From Diphasiastrum complanatum (Eukaryota > Streptophyta > Lycopodiopsida > Lycopodiales > Lycopodiaceae), in NCBI GenBank assembly GCA_029204225.1, contig CM055095.1:47692510-47756509 (forward strand): a DNA stretch of 64,000 bases, read 5' to 3'. The position numbers and the translations under genes were made by a program. The first letter of the stretch is position 1. Every line of letters begins with the position of its first letter. Shown here piece after piece: positions 54,680 to 64,000 of this stretch. The notes below the pieces were generated by a model, which saw only the letters and a list, made by a program, of their open reading frames with translations, was not told where the DNA came from and did no database searches.

Positions 54680-55012
54680 TCACAGTTGGTGCCTTGGTAT
54701 CTTCGTCAGGTTCAAAATGTTGAAGAACTTCTGGTGCTTGATCTTGAGAAGCGCTTTGGTGAAGATATCAATGACCATTTCTATTGTGGAGCAGTATTGA
54801 AGGATCACTTGCCCTGAGAAAACTTTCTCATGAATGAAATGATACTGGATTTCTATGTGCTTGGATTTGCCATGAAATTTGGGATTCAGTGACAGTGAAA
54901 TATAGCTCAAGTTGTCACACAAAATGGTGGTAGCATTGAATTGAGTGTGATGTAAGTCGTGAAGTAATAACCTGATCCATATAGCTTCTTTTGAAGCTTG
55001 CCATGTTGCGAT
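54680..55012 (-). pseudogene. Copia B RNase H C-terminus, inverted
   Basis: The minus strand frame 54680-54922 reads LSLNPKFHGKSKHIEIQYHF, IHEKVFSGQV and DIFTKALLKIKHQKFF, then the stop before the polypurine tract. A frameshift separates it from the frame at 55013. Confidence 0.88.
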
Positions 55013-55720
55013 CTACTTTGCCTCTGTCAAAGAAAGTGCAACTGATTTCTGCTTCCTTGAATTCCATGAAATTGGTCCCCCTGCCAGATAGAAACGAAAC
55101 CCGGAGGTAGATTTTCTGGTAGAGAATGTTCCTCCCCAATCTAAGTCGAAATAGCCTCGCAGGACGAGTGGGTTGATAGCATTTCTATCATAACATAAGA
55201 TGTGATCTAAACTTCCCTGAATATATATCATCACCCAATGAGAGATCCTAGAATTAGACATGAATTGACTTAACGTGCTAATAGTGTATGTTAAATCTGG
55301 TCTAGTACACAACATTGCATACATTGAAGATTCTATTAGTGAATGATAAGAGTGCTTCGCTATGTCGAGTACTTCATTATCAGAATCAGCACAAGTAAGT
55401 TTAGTCAATACTATACTTGGATCCATTGGAGTATCAATGGGTTTGCAATCAGACATATGAGATTTTTCTAAAATGCCTTTTAGATATGTCTGCTGGCTAA
55501 GATAGATCTTCTTCTTAAGCCTATTTCTAGTAATGTGAATTCCTAGCAAATAATGTACAGCTCCTAAATCAATCATGTCAAATTCCTTTGACAGATCACT
55601 CTTAGTAGTGTGTAGTAGAGAAGTGTCGTTAGACAAAATAAATGCATCATCTATGTAAAGAGCTACATGAACTGAATTGGTGCCTATATGCTTTGAGTAA
55701 ACATTACAGTCAGCTGAATT
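55013..55720 (-). pseudogene. Copia B RT C-terminal half and RNase H start, inverted
   Basis: Minus strand, open over most of its length: NSADCNVYSKHIGTNSVHVA at the 55720 edge, LYIDDAFILSND (YIDD intact), FDMIDLGAVHYLLGI, CTRPDLTYTISTLSQFM, DLDWGGTFSTRKSTSGF and SWNSRKQKSVALSLTEAK. It begins exactly where the plus-strand half at 53175 stops. Confidence 0.92.
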
Positions 55721-56636
55721 GTGCTCCTCCTGCCAATTTGATGGAACCAAAACATTACGGAAGTGCTGAGCAATGGAACTATGGTAATGATCAAGAAGGT
55801 GGATCTTCAGAACAGTGTGCCATTTATGCTGCCGCTCAACAACAAGCTTCTAGAAATTGGACCAGAGCACCACTTGGATGCTTTGCATGTGGAGAAAATC
55901 ACAGAGTTGTAGAATGTCCAAATAAAGAGAAATTTGTACCATTTGGTCGTGACTATGGTTATGGGCATTGCTATAAAGACTGTCCAGCGAGACCAAAGCC
56001 ACCACCAGCTACAGCACCTGTAAATTTGATAACAATCAAGCAAAGACCAGTAGCTCAGAATAAACCAAGTGCACCCTTGATGGTGGTCACCAGAGCACAG
56101 AAGCAAAAGAACCAGTAGTGGATCCAGTACCTGCTAGTTCTATACCATTGAACGATACACCAACAACATCGGGAGTCTATCCAAATCTTAATGCAGAAAA
56201 ATGAAGATATCAAAATATGAGACAGTGGATTAAACATCTGCAAGAAGAAGAGGAGCTTGAAGTTGCTAAATCAACAACTGAAGTTCGGTCTTCACCATTG
56301 CAGCCTTCAAGAAATTTACGTATGGATATGAATGATCAGTTACATCATCCTGAAGAATCCTTCAAGATGACTGAACCAGAAGCACCGCAAACAGAACTAC
56401 TCATGAACATTTTGTCTAGTAAGATCAATATTTCATTGGGAGAGTTCCTGAAGTTGGTGCCAAAAGCAAAAGAAGTCTTAGCGCAAAAGTTAGCTCAAAA
56501 AGAACCAGAAGTCTATCAGGAGCCGTTTTTTTGTGCTGGATTTGAAGAATCTAACGAAGTACTCCATGTTGGAGCCGCTTGGGAAAGTGAACAAAAGAAT
56601 ATCACTCTATCGATACAGCATAGACAATTTCCTTAA
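55721..56636 (+). pseudogene. Gypsy-2 gag, continuing segment
   Basis: Opens APPANLMEPKHYGSAEQWNY. It carries knuckle CFACGENHRVVEC (55879-55917), then GYGHCYKDC, where gypsy-1 has a fourth knuckle but the first two Cys are missing here. A basic linker TRAQKQKNQ and the 56217-56636 frame (LLMNILSSKINISLGEFLKL) follow, ending in a stop just before protease. Confidence 0.85.
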
Positions 56637-56645
56637 GAAGCAGCC

Positions 56646-56983
56646 GTGATAGATGGCGGTTCAGGAGTTAACCTGATCTCTACAAAACTATGTGCAAAAT
56701 GGGGCCTTACAAAGATCAAACCTGCTACTTTTGCTATTAAGCTAGCTGATCAAATGACAGTTCGTCCACGAGGAATGGTGGAAGATATACCTGTCAGGAT
56801 TGCAGGAGTACAGTTCGTCATTACTTTCGTAGTGATGGACTTACCAGAAGCGCCTAATGCTTATCGAGTTCTATTGGGACGTCCATGGTTACGAGTTGCG
56901 CAAGTAGTTCATAACTGGGGTACCAGAAAAATCACTTTTGAAAATCGTGAACGTGCAATTAAAATTGATCCTACAACTTGGAC
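56646..56983 (+). pseudogene. Gypsy-2 aspartic protease
   Basis: MIDGGSGVNLISTKLCAKWG has the same DGGS active site as gypsy-1. VVMDLPEAPNAYRVLLGRPW follows. It ends in DPTTWTK at about 56983, where copia C3 sequence starts. Confidence 0.88.
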
Positions 56984-57500
56984 TAAAGAGTCAAATATCT
57001 ACAAGCTATGAAATCACAGATTTAGGAGAAGCGACAAAATGTCTGGGGCTGCAAATCAAAGGAGACCGACAAAGAAAGCTCATAAACCTGAATCAATCAG
57101 AGTATGCAGAAAAAATATTGAAGTAGTACCAAATGTTCGACTGCAAAGAAAAGGCCACACCAATGATTGCTGGAGCCAGATTGTCGAAGCAAGATTGTCC
57201 AAGGACATAAGAAGAGAGACAGAAGATGGAAGGTATACCATACCAAAACCTGATCGATAGTCTGATGTACCTTACAATACGTACCAGACCCAACTTGGCC
57301 TTCTCTGTCTATGCGTTAAGTCAATTCTCTTCTAACCCTGGCATGGCACATTGGGTAATGGCAAAACGCATATTGCAATATCTAAAGGGCACCCAAAATA
57401 TGGAATTGACCTACAAAGCCGAAGAAGAATTCAAGGTGCTGACCAAGTCGCTAGACAAACCACTGTTTATGAAACACGGTAAATCAATTGGGATTGGTTG
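56984..57500 (+). pseudogene. Copia C3 RT/RNase H fragment with internal deletion
   Basis: SYEITDLGEATKCLGLQIKG, ATPMIAGARL, MEGIPYQNLIDSLMYLTIRT and ALSQFSSNPGMAHWVMAKRI match copia C1 and C2. A TAG at 57124-57126 sits at the same codon as in those copies. After KAEEEFK (about 57435) the frame jumps to LTKSLDKPLF, so most of RNase H is deleted. Confidence 0.88.
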
Positions 57501-57873
57501 AACGAAAGGAAGGTTGCATCGTTCGAAAACAAGCCAAATTTGGCCACAAAAAAGCCTAGAATCCAAATACATGGGAAGATCCAACATGCAACCTGAATTT
57601 CAACTACTTCAAAGTGAATTAACTTGCTGGAAATTTCAGATCCATAACTAGTTTTGAGCTACACATGCTAAAACTCTAAAAAGACAACCAAAATTGATTT
57701 CCTAGCACAATTCTCCATAGACCACAATGAATTTGAGAGAGATATGGATCATGCAAATCGAAATTGGGAAGATCCACCAACTTGCAACCTTGCTCCTCTC
57801 CTCGGATGAGAATACTAGCAGATTACCACCAAGCTCCAATGAAAAGCACCACCTCTCCAAACTTGTAAGCCTT
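57501..57873 (-). other. Leader of chromovirus G copy (minus strand)
   Basis: Non-coding sequence downstream (minus strand) of the primer site, ending against copia C3 near 57510. Gag is not reached. Confidence 0.55.
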
Positions 57874-57885
57874 GCTCTGATACCA
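57874..57885 (-). other. Primer-binding site, chromovirus G copy (tRNA-iMet)
   Basis: The minus strand reads TGGTATCAGAGC immediately after the LTR end. Confidence 0.92.
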
Positions 57886-57886
57886 C

Positions 57887-58407
57887 TATAAGGGAAGCTC
57901 CTTAGATCCTGCTTACAAATCACAAACACAATGATTACACACTATGGAGAAACCACCCAACCAAGTAGAAGCATCCAATCAAACTCTAGAAGCTCTACCC
58001 CCAAGCCAAGGAACAAGAAACATGAATGTAGACTGAGAGCTTGGCAATGAATCCAAAACCATGATGAGGAGTAGGGCAAGTTTGGACCCAATATATAGAG
58101 CCAAAAGCATCCTGGGCACATAGCCATGCTTAGCCCTAAGTTCCCTATACATAGATTCACCTAGAATAGAGTCCTAAGCATGGACCAACTATTCATAGAA
58201 TTGCTATTGATAACTCTTCACATGCATACACTGTCTCATACCTTGTCTAAACTCCATTTAGTGTGCTCTAGGCCTCGCAAGAATATACGGCTACTTTCGG
58301 GTCACGTCCAGTATGATGTGGCATAACTAACAGCTTGTTTCACTGGAGTACCGTGTATCCAAGACTACGAGTATATTGTATCTTATGTACTGGTCATGGA
58401 CATAACA
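57887..58407 (-). repeat. 5' LTR of chromovirus G, inverted relative to 4445-4942
   Basis: Minus strand TGTTATGTCCATGACCAG to CCCTTATA, collinear with 4445-4942 including the 'gctcccc'-type block and the TATA-like CTATGAATAG. With its primer site it is a true 5' LTR. Confidence 0.9.
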
Positions 58408-58409
58408 TC

Positions 58410-58787
58410 AGTACTGTGAAATCAGTTACCATAACTGTCAGCGAAGGTTCTTGACCAATAGCGAAAGCTGGTGAAAGTTCTGAAGATCTGACCAGGGTTT
58501 AACTTTCACCTAAGGTGATTCTTCGCCTAGTTACTGCATTTAATGACTTTTCTGGGGTTTTCAACCCTCGATTGGTGTTCTGATTTCATCTATTAGGTCA
58601 ACGAAGGTTCATAATGACTCCTTGATGCCCGGTGAAAGTTCTCGAAATGATATAGATCAGTTGAAGTCATAGTCTCATTTTTTATACTTTTGATGCAAAC
58701 TAACCTTTGCCCCGACACTGTAGCTAAAAAACAATGTGGAATTACGAAAAATGTTGGTTTGACTATTTAACACAAAATTTAGCTCTG
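58410..58787 (-). repeat. LTR K portion of gypsy (related to gypsy-1)
   Basis: Minus-strand AACCTTCGCTGA, AACTTTCACC and AACCCTGG motifs recur, in the same style as the gypsy-1 LTR region. It follows the pol end at 58788. Confidence 0.5.
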
Positions 58788-59330
58788 CTAGTGATTTTTT
58801 ACTCCTTTTTTACTTGAAATATTTTCCTTAATTTTCAAAAATATTTTTCTTTCTCTTTTCAATGAAAATATATATATTTTTCGTTTTGATGACTTTTTTG
58901 ACTTTTGCTCATCATCATTCATTTTTTCTAATTTTTTGTTTTGTTTTCTAACTGACTTTTGCAAAAAAAAAAAAAAATAAGTAATGCAAAACAACAAAAT
59001 AAATAAATAAAAATGCGGATTGAAATTCAAAGTTGGAAAATCAGACTGCCAAAACTTGCATAATCGGCTTCCATTCACTCGTGCACCAAATTGAGTTTCA
59101 TCAAGATGTTCTAAAACCATTGCTCCGTAGGATAAATTTTCTTTAACTCGATATGAATCTTCAATTTGAAATTTCAGTTTTCTCTTGATCAGCTTGGTTT
59201 TAAACATCAATGCCAGATCTCTTTCTTTCAGATCTTTCTTGTGCAATCTGTTTCCGACAACCTTTCTCAATTGCCAGTGCGTGAACTGCCATCAGTCTGG
59301 TGCAAAGCTTATGCAACATAATAAGTATGG
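58788..59330 (-). pseudogene. Gypsy integrase C-terminal end
   Basis: Minus-strand frame 58788-59270: NRLHKKDLKERDLALMFKTK, then SYRVKENLSYGAMVLEHLDE and VNGSRLCKFW, aligning with gypsy-1 46390-46560 (GPYRIKEILNHGAV, INGSR). The tail after VNGSR is Lys-rich, low-complexity read-through. The core domain is lost. Confidence 0.8.
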
Positions 59331-59749
59331 GGTCAAAATTGGCGTAGGGTCGAAATCGTTGTCGAGTCAAAATTGGTGCCGGATCAAAATGTAGGTGCTA
59401 AATAGGTGCTAGGTCAAAATAGATGCCAAATTGATTCGATCATTTTGGCCCAGGCCAAGATCATAATCAACTTTTGATTCTTAGGGGTCAAAAATAGACT
59501 TTGATTTTTTGTGCCAATTTTACTATTTTCTGAGTATGTTACAGTTTCAGGATGCTCACTACAAAGTGGGTTTCCACTTGAGCTTTGAAATCCAACAGCT
59601 CCACATGTCTTAATTGGAGTGTCTCGGCCTTCACAAGGTTATTAATTATATTTTTGGACTGATTCGAAATGTAAAAACATAACTAACAAACTCACACACT
59701 AGAATGCCAAATATCCACTTCAAGGATTATTATGACATCATCGAAACCG
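59331..59749 (-). repeat. Degenerate LTR G-like region
   Basis: Minus-strand AACCTTGTGAAGGCCGAGACAC resembles LTR G's ATCCTTGTGAGGCCCCGAACAC (first 20 bases compared). The rest is too diverged to delimit. A short GGTCAAAAT repeat cluster lies at 59330-59440. Confidence 0.4.
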
Positions 59750-60232
59750 GACATGTACATAGTAATATTTCTCCGTGGAACTACTTGTGTTCTTATAATT
59801 GGAACTTGAAAAAATTCTTCTTTCATTACCTTTTGTGCATCATTTCCATCAGATCAAGCACTCAAAGGTAGAACAATTTCTCAATTCTTTATCTTTGGTT
59901 TTGAGTATTCTTTTTGGTTCCAAAGGTACACTAAGTAATAAATCTTTCAAATGATAAGATCTTGATAAAATCCAACTGTACCACCTTCATGGAAGCTTTA
60001 ATTTCAACTAGCTTACATGAAATGCTGGATGAGCAGAGTATACTTGTCTTGAAGTTGTAGCTACAAATCCGATTTTTTTTATAATCCAAAATGGTCCACA
60101 ATATCCAATAGAGAATTTATAATGCTTTTCGGTACACATAGTCCTATAATCTTTTGAAATTCTAAGATATACCCAATCAACAACTTTAAAATCTTTGGGA
60201 GATCTCTTAAGATCAACATAGTGCTTGAGACT
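59750..60232 (-). pseudogene. Chromovirus G-type integrase tail and decayed chromodomain
   Basis: Minus-strand 60008-60247 reads LKHYVDLKRSPKDFKVVDWV, KHYKFSIGYCGPFWIIKKIG and SAHPAFHVS, matching residues about 383-460 of the 2806-4416 frame. The following 59750-60000 is a stop-filled match to the chromodomain part. Confidence 0.85.
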
Positions 60233-60720
60233 GTGAGAAATTATCAACTAGTCTAATTAAGATTGGTCATAGTTTGATAAAATACCAAATACACATTTGA
60301 GGCCAATTTCATATCAGACCTAGAGTTTGACTTTCCAACGTGATATTTTTTCTAAAGGATTTGAATAAACACTTTTGGAAAGTGTGGGAATTCATATTAC
60401 ACGAGTTTTAGTAGATTCAAATTTGAGTAGTAGAGACATTGAATCTAGTCTCAATAATAGTAGGGTTTTCTATTATGAAGAGAAACCAAGTTTGAATTTA
60501 GGTTTGGACCTACTATAAAAGGATGTAACTCGTGGGAAGAGATACAATTCTCTCTCTCTTATCTCATTCATGCTTATACATGGTTCTCTTGGGTTCTACT
60601 ATCCATTGGTGCACTATACTTGTGATATCTTGCAATTTTGTGTGTAGAATGTTCATTTATTGCTATTTTCAGATCCATTTATGTAAAATACAGTAGCTTA
60701 TTGTTATTGTACAGACAAAA
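60233..60720 (+). repeat. Probable LTR I copy inserted in the integrase tail
   Basis: The integrase homology stops at about 60232. Plus-strand sequence from about 60235 (AATTATCAACTAGT) resembles 34178 onward. TATA-like CTATAAAAGG lies at about 60512, followed by CTCTCTCTCTTATCTCATTCATGC as in the 34.5-kb unit. Ends not fixed. Confidence 0.5.
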
Positions 60721-61045
60721 ACTTTATTTTATGTTTTGGTTCATGTTTGATTAAGATCTATTAGAGTTTGCATCTCATTCATAGTGTAGATGTTGATTTT
60801 TCTACATTGGCAAGATTGGTGAATTGCTTGTTTTTCTAACCAAAGATCATTTTGTAGGTTTGGATCTTAATAGATCTGAAGAAATTCAAAGAGACTACAT
60901 GTGAGACACGTATGTTCTGAACATATCCTCCACAGTCTGATAAGTTTCTTCAGTTTGTTCATCTGCTTCAAGATGATTCGTAGAACTAAAACTAAACAAC
61001 TAGTGCCAAGGACACAAGAAAGAAACAACACTTCCAAATCTCCAA
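60721..61045. other. Leader-like sequence, no gene
   Basis: The part from about 60880 lies just after the minus-strand primer site and is probably retroelement leader. No frame of note. Confidence 0.4.
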
Positions 61046-61057
61046 GCTCTAATACCA
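61046..61057 (-). other. Degenerate primer-binding site
   Basis: The minus strand reads TGGTATTAGAGC, one base different from the iMet site at 57874-57885. Confidence 0.75.
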
Positions 61058-61059
61058 CT

Positions 61060-61489
61060 ATAAGAACTCCCAAGATATAACACACAACAATCAAGAATAT
61101 ATGGAAACCTTGTGACCTGTGGAATACCTCAAAGAACTAACATGGGATGATCCTCCCATCCAATGGATGCAATCTAACCAAGATCTGTCTCCCCTATGCA
61201 ATAGAGAAGCTACCACCTAAGGAGAAGTGCCTAAGAGAGCACCAAGAGCTACACCAAAAGCGTGAATGAGTCTCTCATCTTCTACGTATTCATGCAACTA
61301 ATCTACCCATGCAAAGCTATATGAGATGCCTTAGTCCAATCTAGTGGTTCCATAGGAACCATTAAGCTGATTCTAAGCAGTACTAATCAATGAAACCATC
61401 GTATAAACCACATGGATTGGCTCTACCATTGTCGAGGCTTTTCTAACTCATGACAAACTCTAGTAAGGTCCATAACCAGGGACATAACA
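61060..61489 (-). repeat. LTR G2 (diverged chromovirus 5' LTR)
   Basis: Minus strand TGTTATGTCCCTGG at 61489 to CTTATA at about 61060, directly followed by the primer site. A diverged relative of LTR G. Confidence 0.7.
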
Positions 61490-61760
61490 ATAGGGGGAGT
61501 CTAACAAATAAAAACTTGGTAGCTCAACTAGCTCCAAGGATCTATTGCCAAGTCTTAGCTCCTCTTACCAAGCTATTATGCCTATCTAGTGTTTGTGACC
61601 TTGAGACCAATCATAAATTAGTTAAAATCAAACTCGTCTTACTTCATGATTTATCAATAAACCACTCTTTGGCACCGTGGTGCAAACTTCCTAGTTGGGT
61701 TTCAGTTCCATGTCTAAGTCCAATTTAAATGAGTCATGTATTGTGCCAACCTAGTCTTGG
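61490..61760 (+). repeat. Old LTR H fragment
   Basis: AGGGGGAGTC, ACTTGG-AGCTCAAC-AG, GCCAAGTCTTAGCTC and GACCTTGAGACC line up with LTR H at about 21094-21235, with many changes. Cut on the left by LTR G2. Confidence 0.7.
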
Positions 61761-63015
61761 GTGCATGCCCTACAAAGGAAACTATGTGATCGAGAACATT
61801 CGACATTTTACCTATTTCTTGTTACCTTATGTAAGTTGCTTACCTTTTAATGGATAAATGACTACTTTGGTTATCTTCTGTGTTGACATTAAATAAGCAT
61901 GTGTTGGTTGGATAATACAGTAAGGGAGAATGACCAAAAGCAAGTGACTATGTTCAAGCTAGTCAAAGGCGTTTTTGAATAACTGAAAGGAAGCGCTTGA
62001 AAGTATAACGGTACTTTCGTTTTGGTCCTTATTCATTTTAAAAGACTAACGCATTCATAAAAATTAAAGGTCTCTCATGGACCTTATTTTGGTCTTTGAA
62101 AATGCCATTTTACTTGCATATTACTTGTGTTTGCATATCCATTTTTCCATGATCATGAAAAGACATTGAAGATTGTGAATGTTTATCGAGAAAATTGATC
62201 ATGAATACCTTGAATATTGATCATGGTTAAAATTGTGAATATTAAGAATAATGAATGTGAATACTAATATTGATCATGACTACCATCACCAAATCATGGC
62301 TACACTTATCGTAATCATAAATATTGAGTACTTTTATGTATGTTTTTTTAATCATTAAAAATTAATAAAATCATGAAATTGTGTTTGTGCAACGCTACGA
62401 GATTTTTTTTTATGTTGAGAATATGTAAATGGTGAAATCTTTTATGAAATCATCATTGCGAAGGGGATTGAATTTGTCTAAAAACATAAACATAATCATG
62501 ATTGTATTGAAATATGCTTAAATGATGTTGCTACCAAGTTTTTCCACTTAACAACATTACTATTTGTTCTTTCCAGTTTCATTGATGTTAGCTAATGAAG
62601 TTTAACTCGTACAATTATGACCAACAAGTTGATGCAATGTAGCAAACACATTTTTGTTAAATCTTCTTTCTAATGAGAAGATGTTTTTCAAGTCTCATCA
62701 TACTGCAAAAACCGTGAGCAAATATTTGAGAGTAGTTAAAAATGTTATTCTTTCAAGAGGCTACAATTTTGTGAAGTTCATAATTTTTACAAATATTCAC
62801 ACACCTAAATATGTATTCAAAAAACACAAAGTAAAGTCATTATGATAGTTATATTATAGAGTATTTCAATCTAGCATTTTGAAATTGTATTCCTAAAATC
62901 ATTTTATAAGTTTTCTAAAAATTGGCATGTAACTATCCATAGATACAACTTGAATCAAAGCTAAATCATCCAGATAACGACAAAGAAATGTATCGCTATG
63001 TCACTTACATAGAAT
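61761..63015. other. AT-rich, no gene identified
   Basis: Repeated 'gaatattgatcatg' wording at 62180-62330 suggests a simple degenerate repeat. No coding frame of note; 62654-62845 (63 codons) is unrecognised. Confidence 0.45.
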
Positions 63016-63019
63016 CAAT

Positions 63020-63253
63020 GAACCGTTAACGGTTCGGTACAGTTGAGAACCGTACGGTTCACAATCTTTTTTTGGGCAGAATCGTATGAACCATGAAATA
63101 ATTAATTAATTAATTGATTTTTTTTCCCCACCCCCAAAACGAGCTATGAGGGGTTTTGGGGGGAAAATTAATTGATTGATTGATTGATTTTTAGATGAAC
63201 CGTACCACGGTTCAAGGAACCGTGGTACGGGTCCCAGAACCCATGGTTCTGGG
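63020..63253. repeat. Cluster of perfect palindromes and hairpins (GAACCGT family)
   Basis: GAACCGTTAACGGTTC (63020-63035) and GAACCGTACGGTTC (63047-63060) are perfect palindromes. CCGTACCACGGTTC (63200-63213) pairs with 63217-63230 across an AAG loop, and CCCAGAACC (63233-63241) with GGTTCTGGG (63245-63253). Between them lie (ATTA)n and (TTGA)n runs. Confidence 0.9.
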
Positions 63254-64000
63254 AACCGTGGCTTCAATACATGATGTGTGCACAGCACCCGACAAATCGA
63301 CCAATCCATGGTAAGAAAAACATACTTGCTAAAATTGTCTTTGGCCACTCAAAAAGTTTTGAGAACACTCACTTATCACTATCCAGATCAGTTCATGTCC
63401 ATTGTTCAGTTCATTTCATATGGCTTTTAAAAAATATCTAATAACCTTGCATTCAATCTTGAATTTAAGAGATTCATAATTTCATGCATTTTCAATAAAA
63501 ATACCATAAAGCCCTGTGTTGTATAACACAATAAATTTCTTGTTTCATGCAAGATTTGGTTGATATACAGTATGATTTTCTCAATAGATTCTAATGGCTT
63601 CCCTTAACTACCTATACACACCGATACTTAATGTATTGAAGAAAAAATTTCATCCTCAACCATCAAGTAAAGCTTTGCTCTAAAGTATGAATCACAAACT
63701 TTTGAAAGAAGTTTGTAACATGCTTACAAGACCATCAGCAGTAATATGACAAGCTTCTCCAATCTGCAAACACAACGTTTACCATAAGGTCATACACAAA
63801 CCTTAACAAAAATCTTACAACAGATCTTTGGCATATCAGAGCAAAATGATTTGGTGTTGTGATTTTAGTGCAGGCTAAATATCTTGACAGTATGTGCAGC
63901 CCAGGCAATAATAAGCTAGCAGCAATGTGATGATAGGATCCGAGTAAAAATCTTACCTGGGCAGTGAATGCCAAGTCCATATGTGTGTCCAATGAAGAAA
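63254..64000. other. AT-rich, no gene identified
   Basis: Only short frames (85 codons minus at 63735-63992, unrecognised). Possibly the edge of a gene outside the window, but nothing supports it. Confidence 0.4.

Noticed and set aside
63106-63348. 80-codon minus-strand frame with repeated EPW/PRF words
   Set aside because: It reads through the palindrome cluster and simple repeats; no gene-like features.
1-64000. CRISPR arrays, rRNA, prophage or bacterial defence system
   Set aside because: No spaced direct-repeat array, rRNA or prokaryotic gene organisation; the window is plant nuclear DNA.

Overview
The window is land-plant nuclear DNA. The evidence is one multi-exon glycoside hydrolase family 28 (polygalacturonase) gene with plant-type GT-AG introns, inside a dense nest of LTR retrotransposons of both superfamilies (Ty1/copia and Ty3/gypsy). 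Several use the initiator-tRNA-Met primer site TGGTATCAGAGC. I cannot name the species. No rRNA, CRISPR or bacterial-type operon is present. All domain assignments are read from motifs by eye; no database search was run. Family letters (LTR A, copia B and so on) are labels made up for this window.

Layout. 0-4.9 kb: an edge-truncated LTR A, a copia C pol remnant with its 3' LTR, then the 3' half of a chromovirus (G) with a 536-codon integrase-chromodomain frame and 3' LTR. 5.6-11.6 kb: a decayed copia D (gag to RNase H) and a second copia C copy, split by an LTR plus leader of family E. 12-18 kb: gag fragments on both strands, a broken F-box/kelch gene fragment with a local duplication, tandem repeats and a foldback (MITE-like) element. 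18.1-27.5 kb: copia F (5' LTR, primer site, gag), interrupted inside gag by a structurally complete 6.2-kb Ty3/gypsy element H (20747-26974) bounded by a perfect 5-bp target duplication GGTGA.

28.9-31.4 kb: the only apparently intact host gene. I model a 430-aa secreted polygalacturonase in nine exons, one of them a 21-nt micro-exon that supplies the family's Cys..Ala-Pro-Thr segment. Intron 2 carries an 82-bp (CT)n microsatellite.

31.5-39.5 kb: unassigned AT-rich DNA, copia scraps, and the 3' end of copia A on the minus strand. 39.5-57 kb: copia B starts with a plus-strand 5' LTR. Its pol is interrupted by about 10.5 kb of minus-strand gypsy material, including a near full-length chromodomain-less element at 46.4-52.5 kb. 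The 53.18-55.72 kb segment is inverted: flipping it repairs a copia reverse transcriptase and a gypsy gag at the same time. 57-61.8 kb: minus-strand gypsy LTRs, primer sites and integrase tails. 61.8-64 kb: AT-rich, no gene, with a cluster of perfect palindromes.

The elements do not cooperate as a pathway; they record successive insertions, inversions and decay. The most informative points are the inversion, the nested TSD-bounded element, a premature TAG shared by three copia C copies, a gypsy Gag with three to four zinc knuckles, an LTR carrying repeated TCACACGTGTGA palindromes, and the micro-exon in the polygalacturonase.
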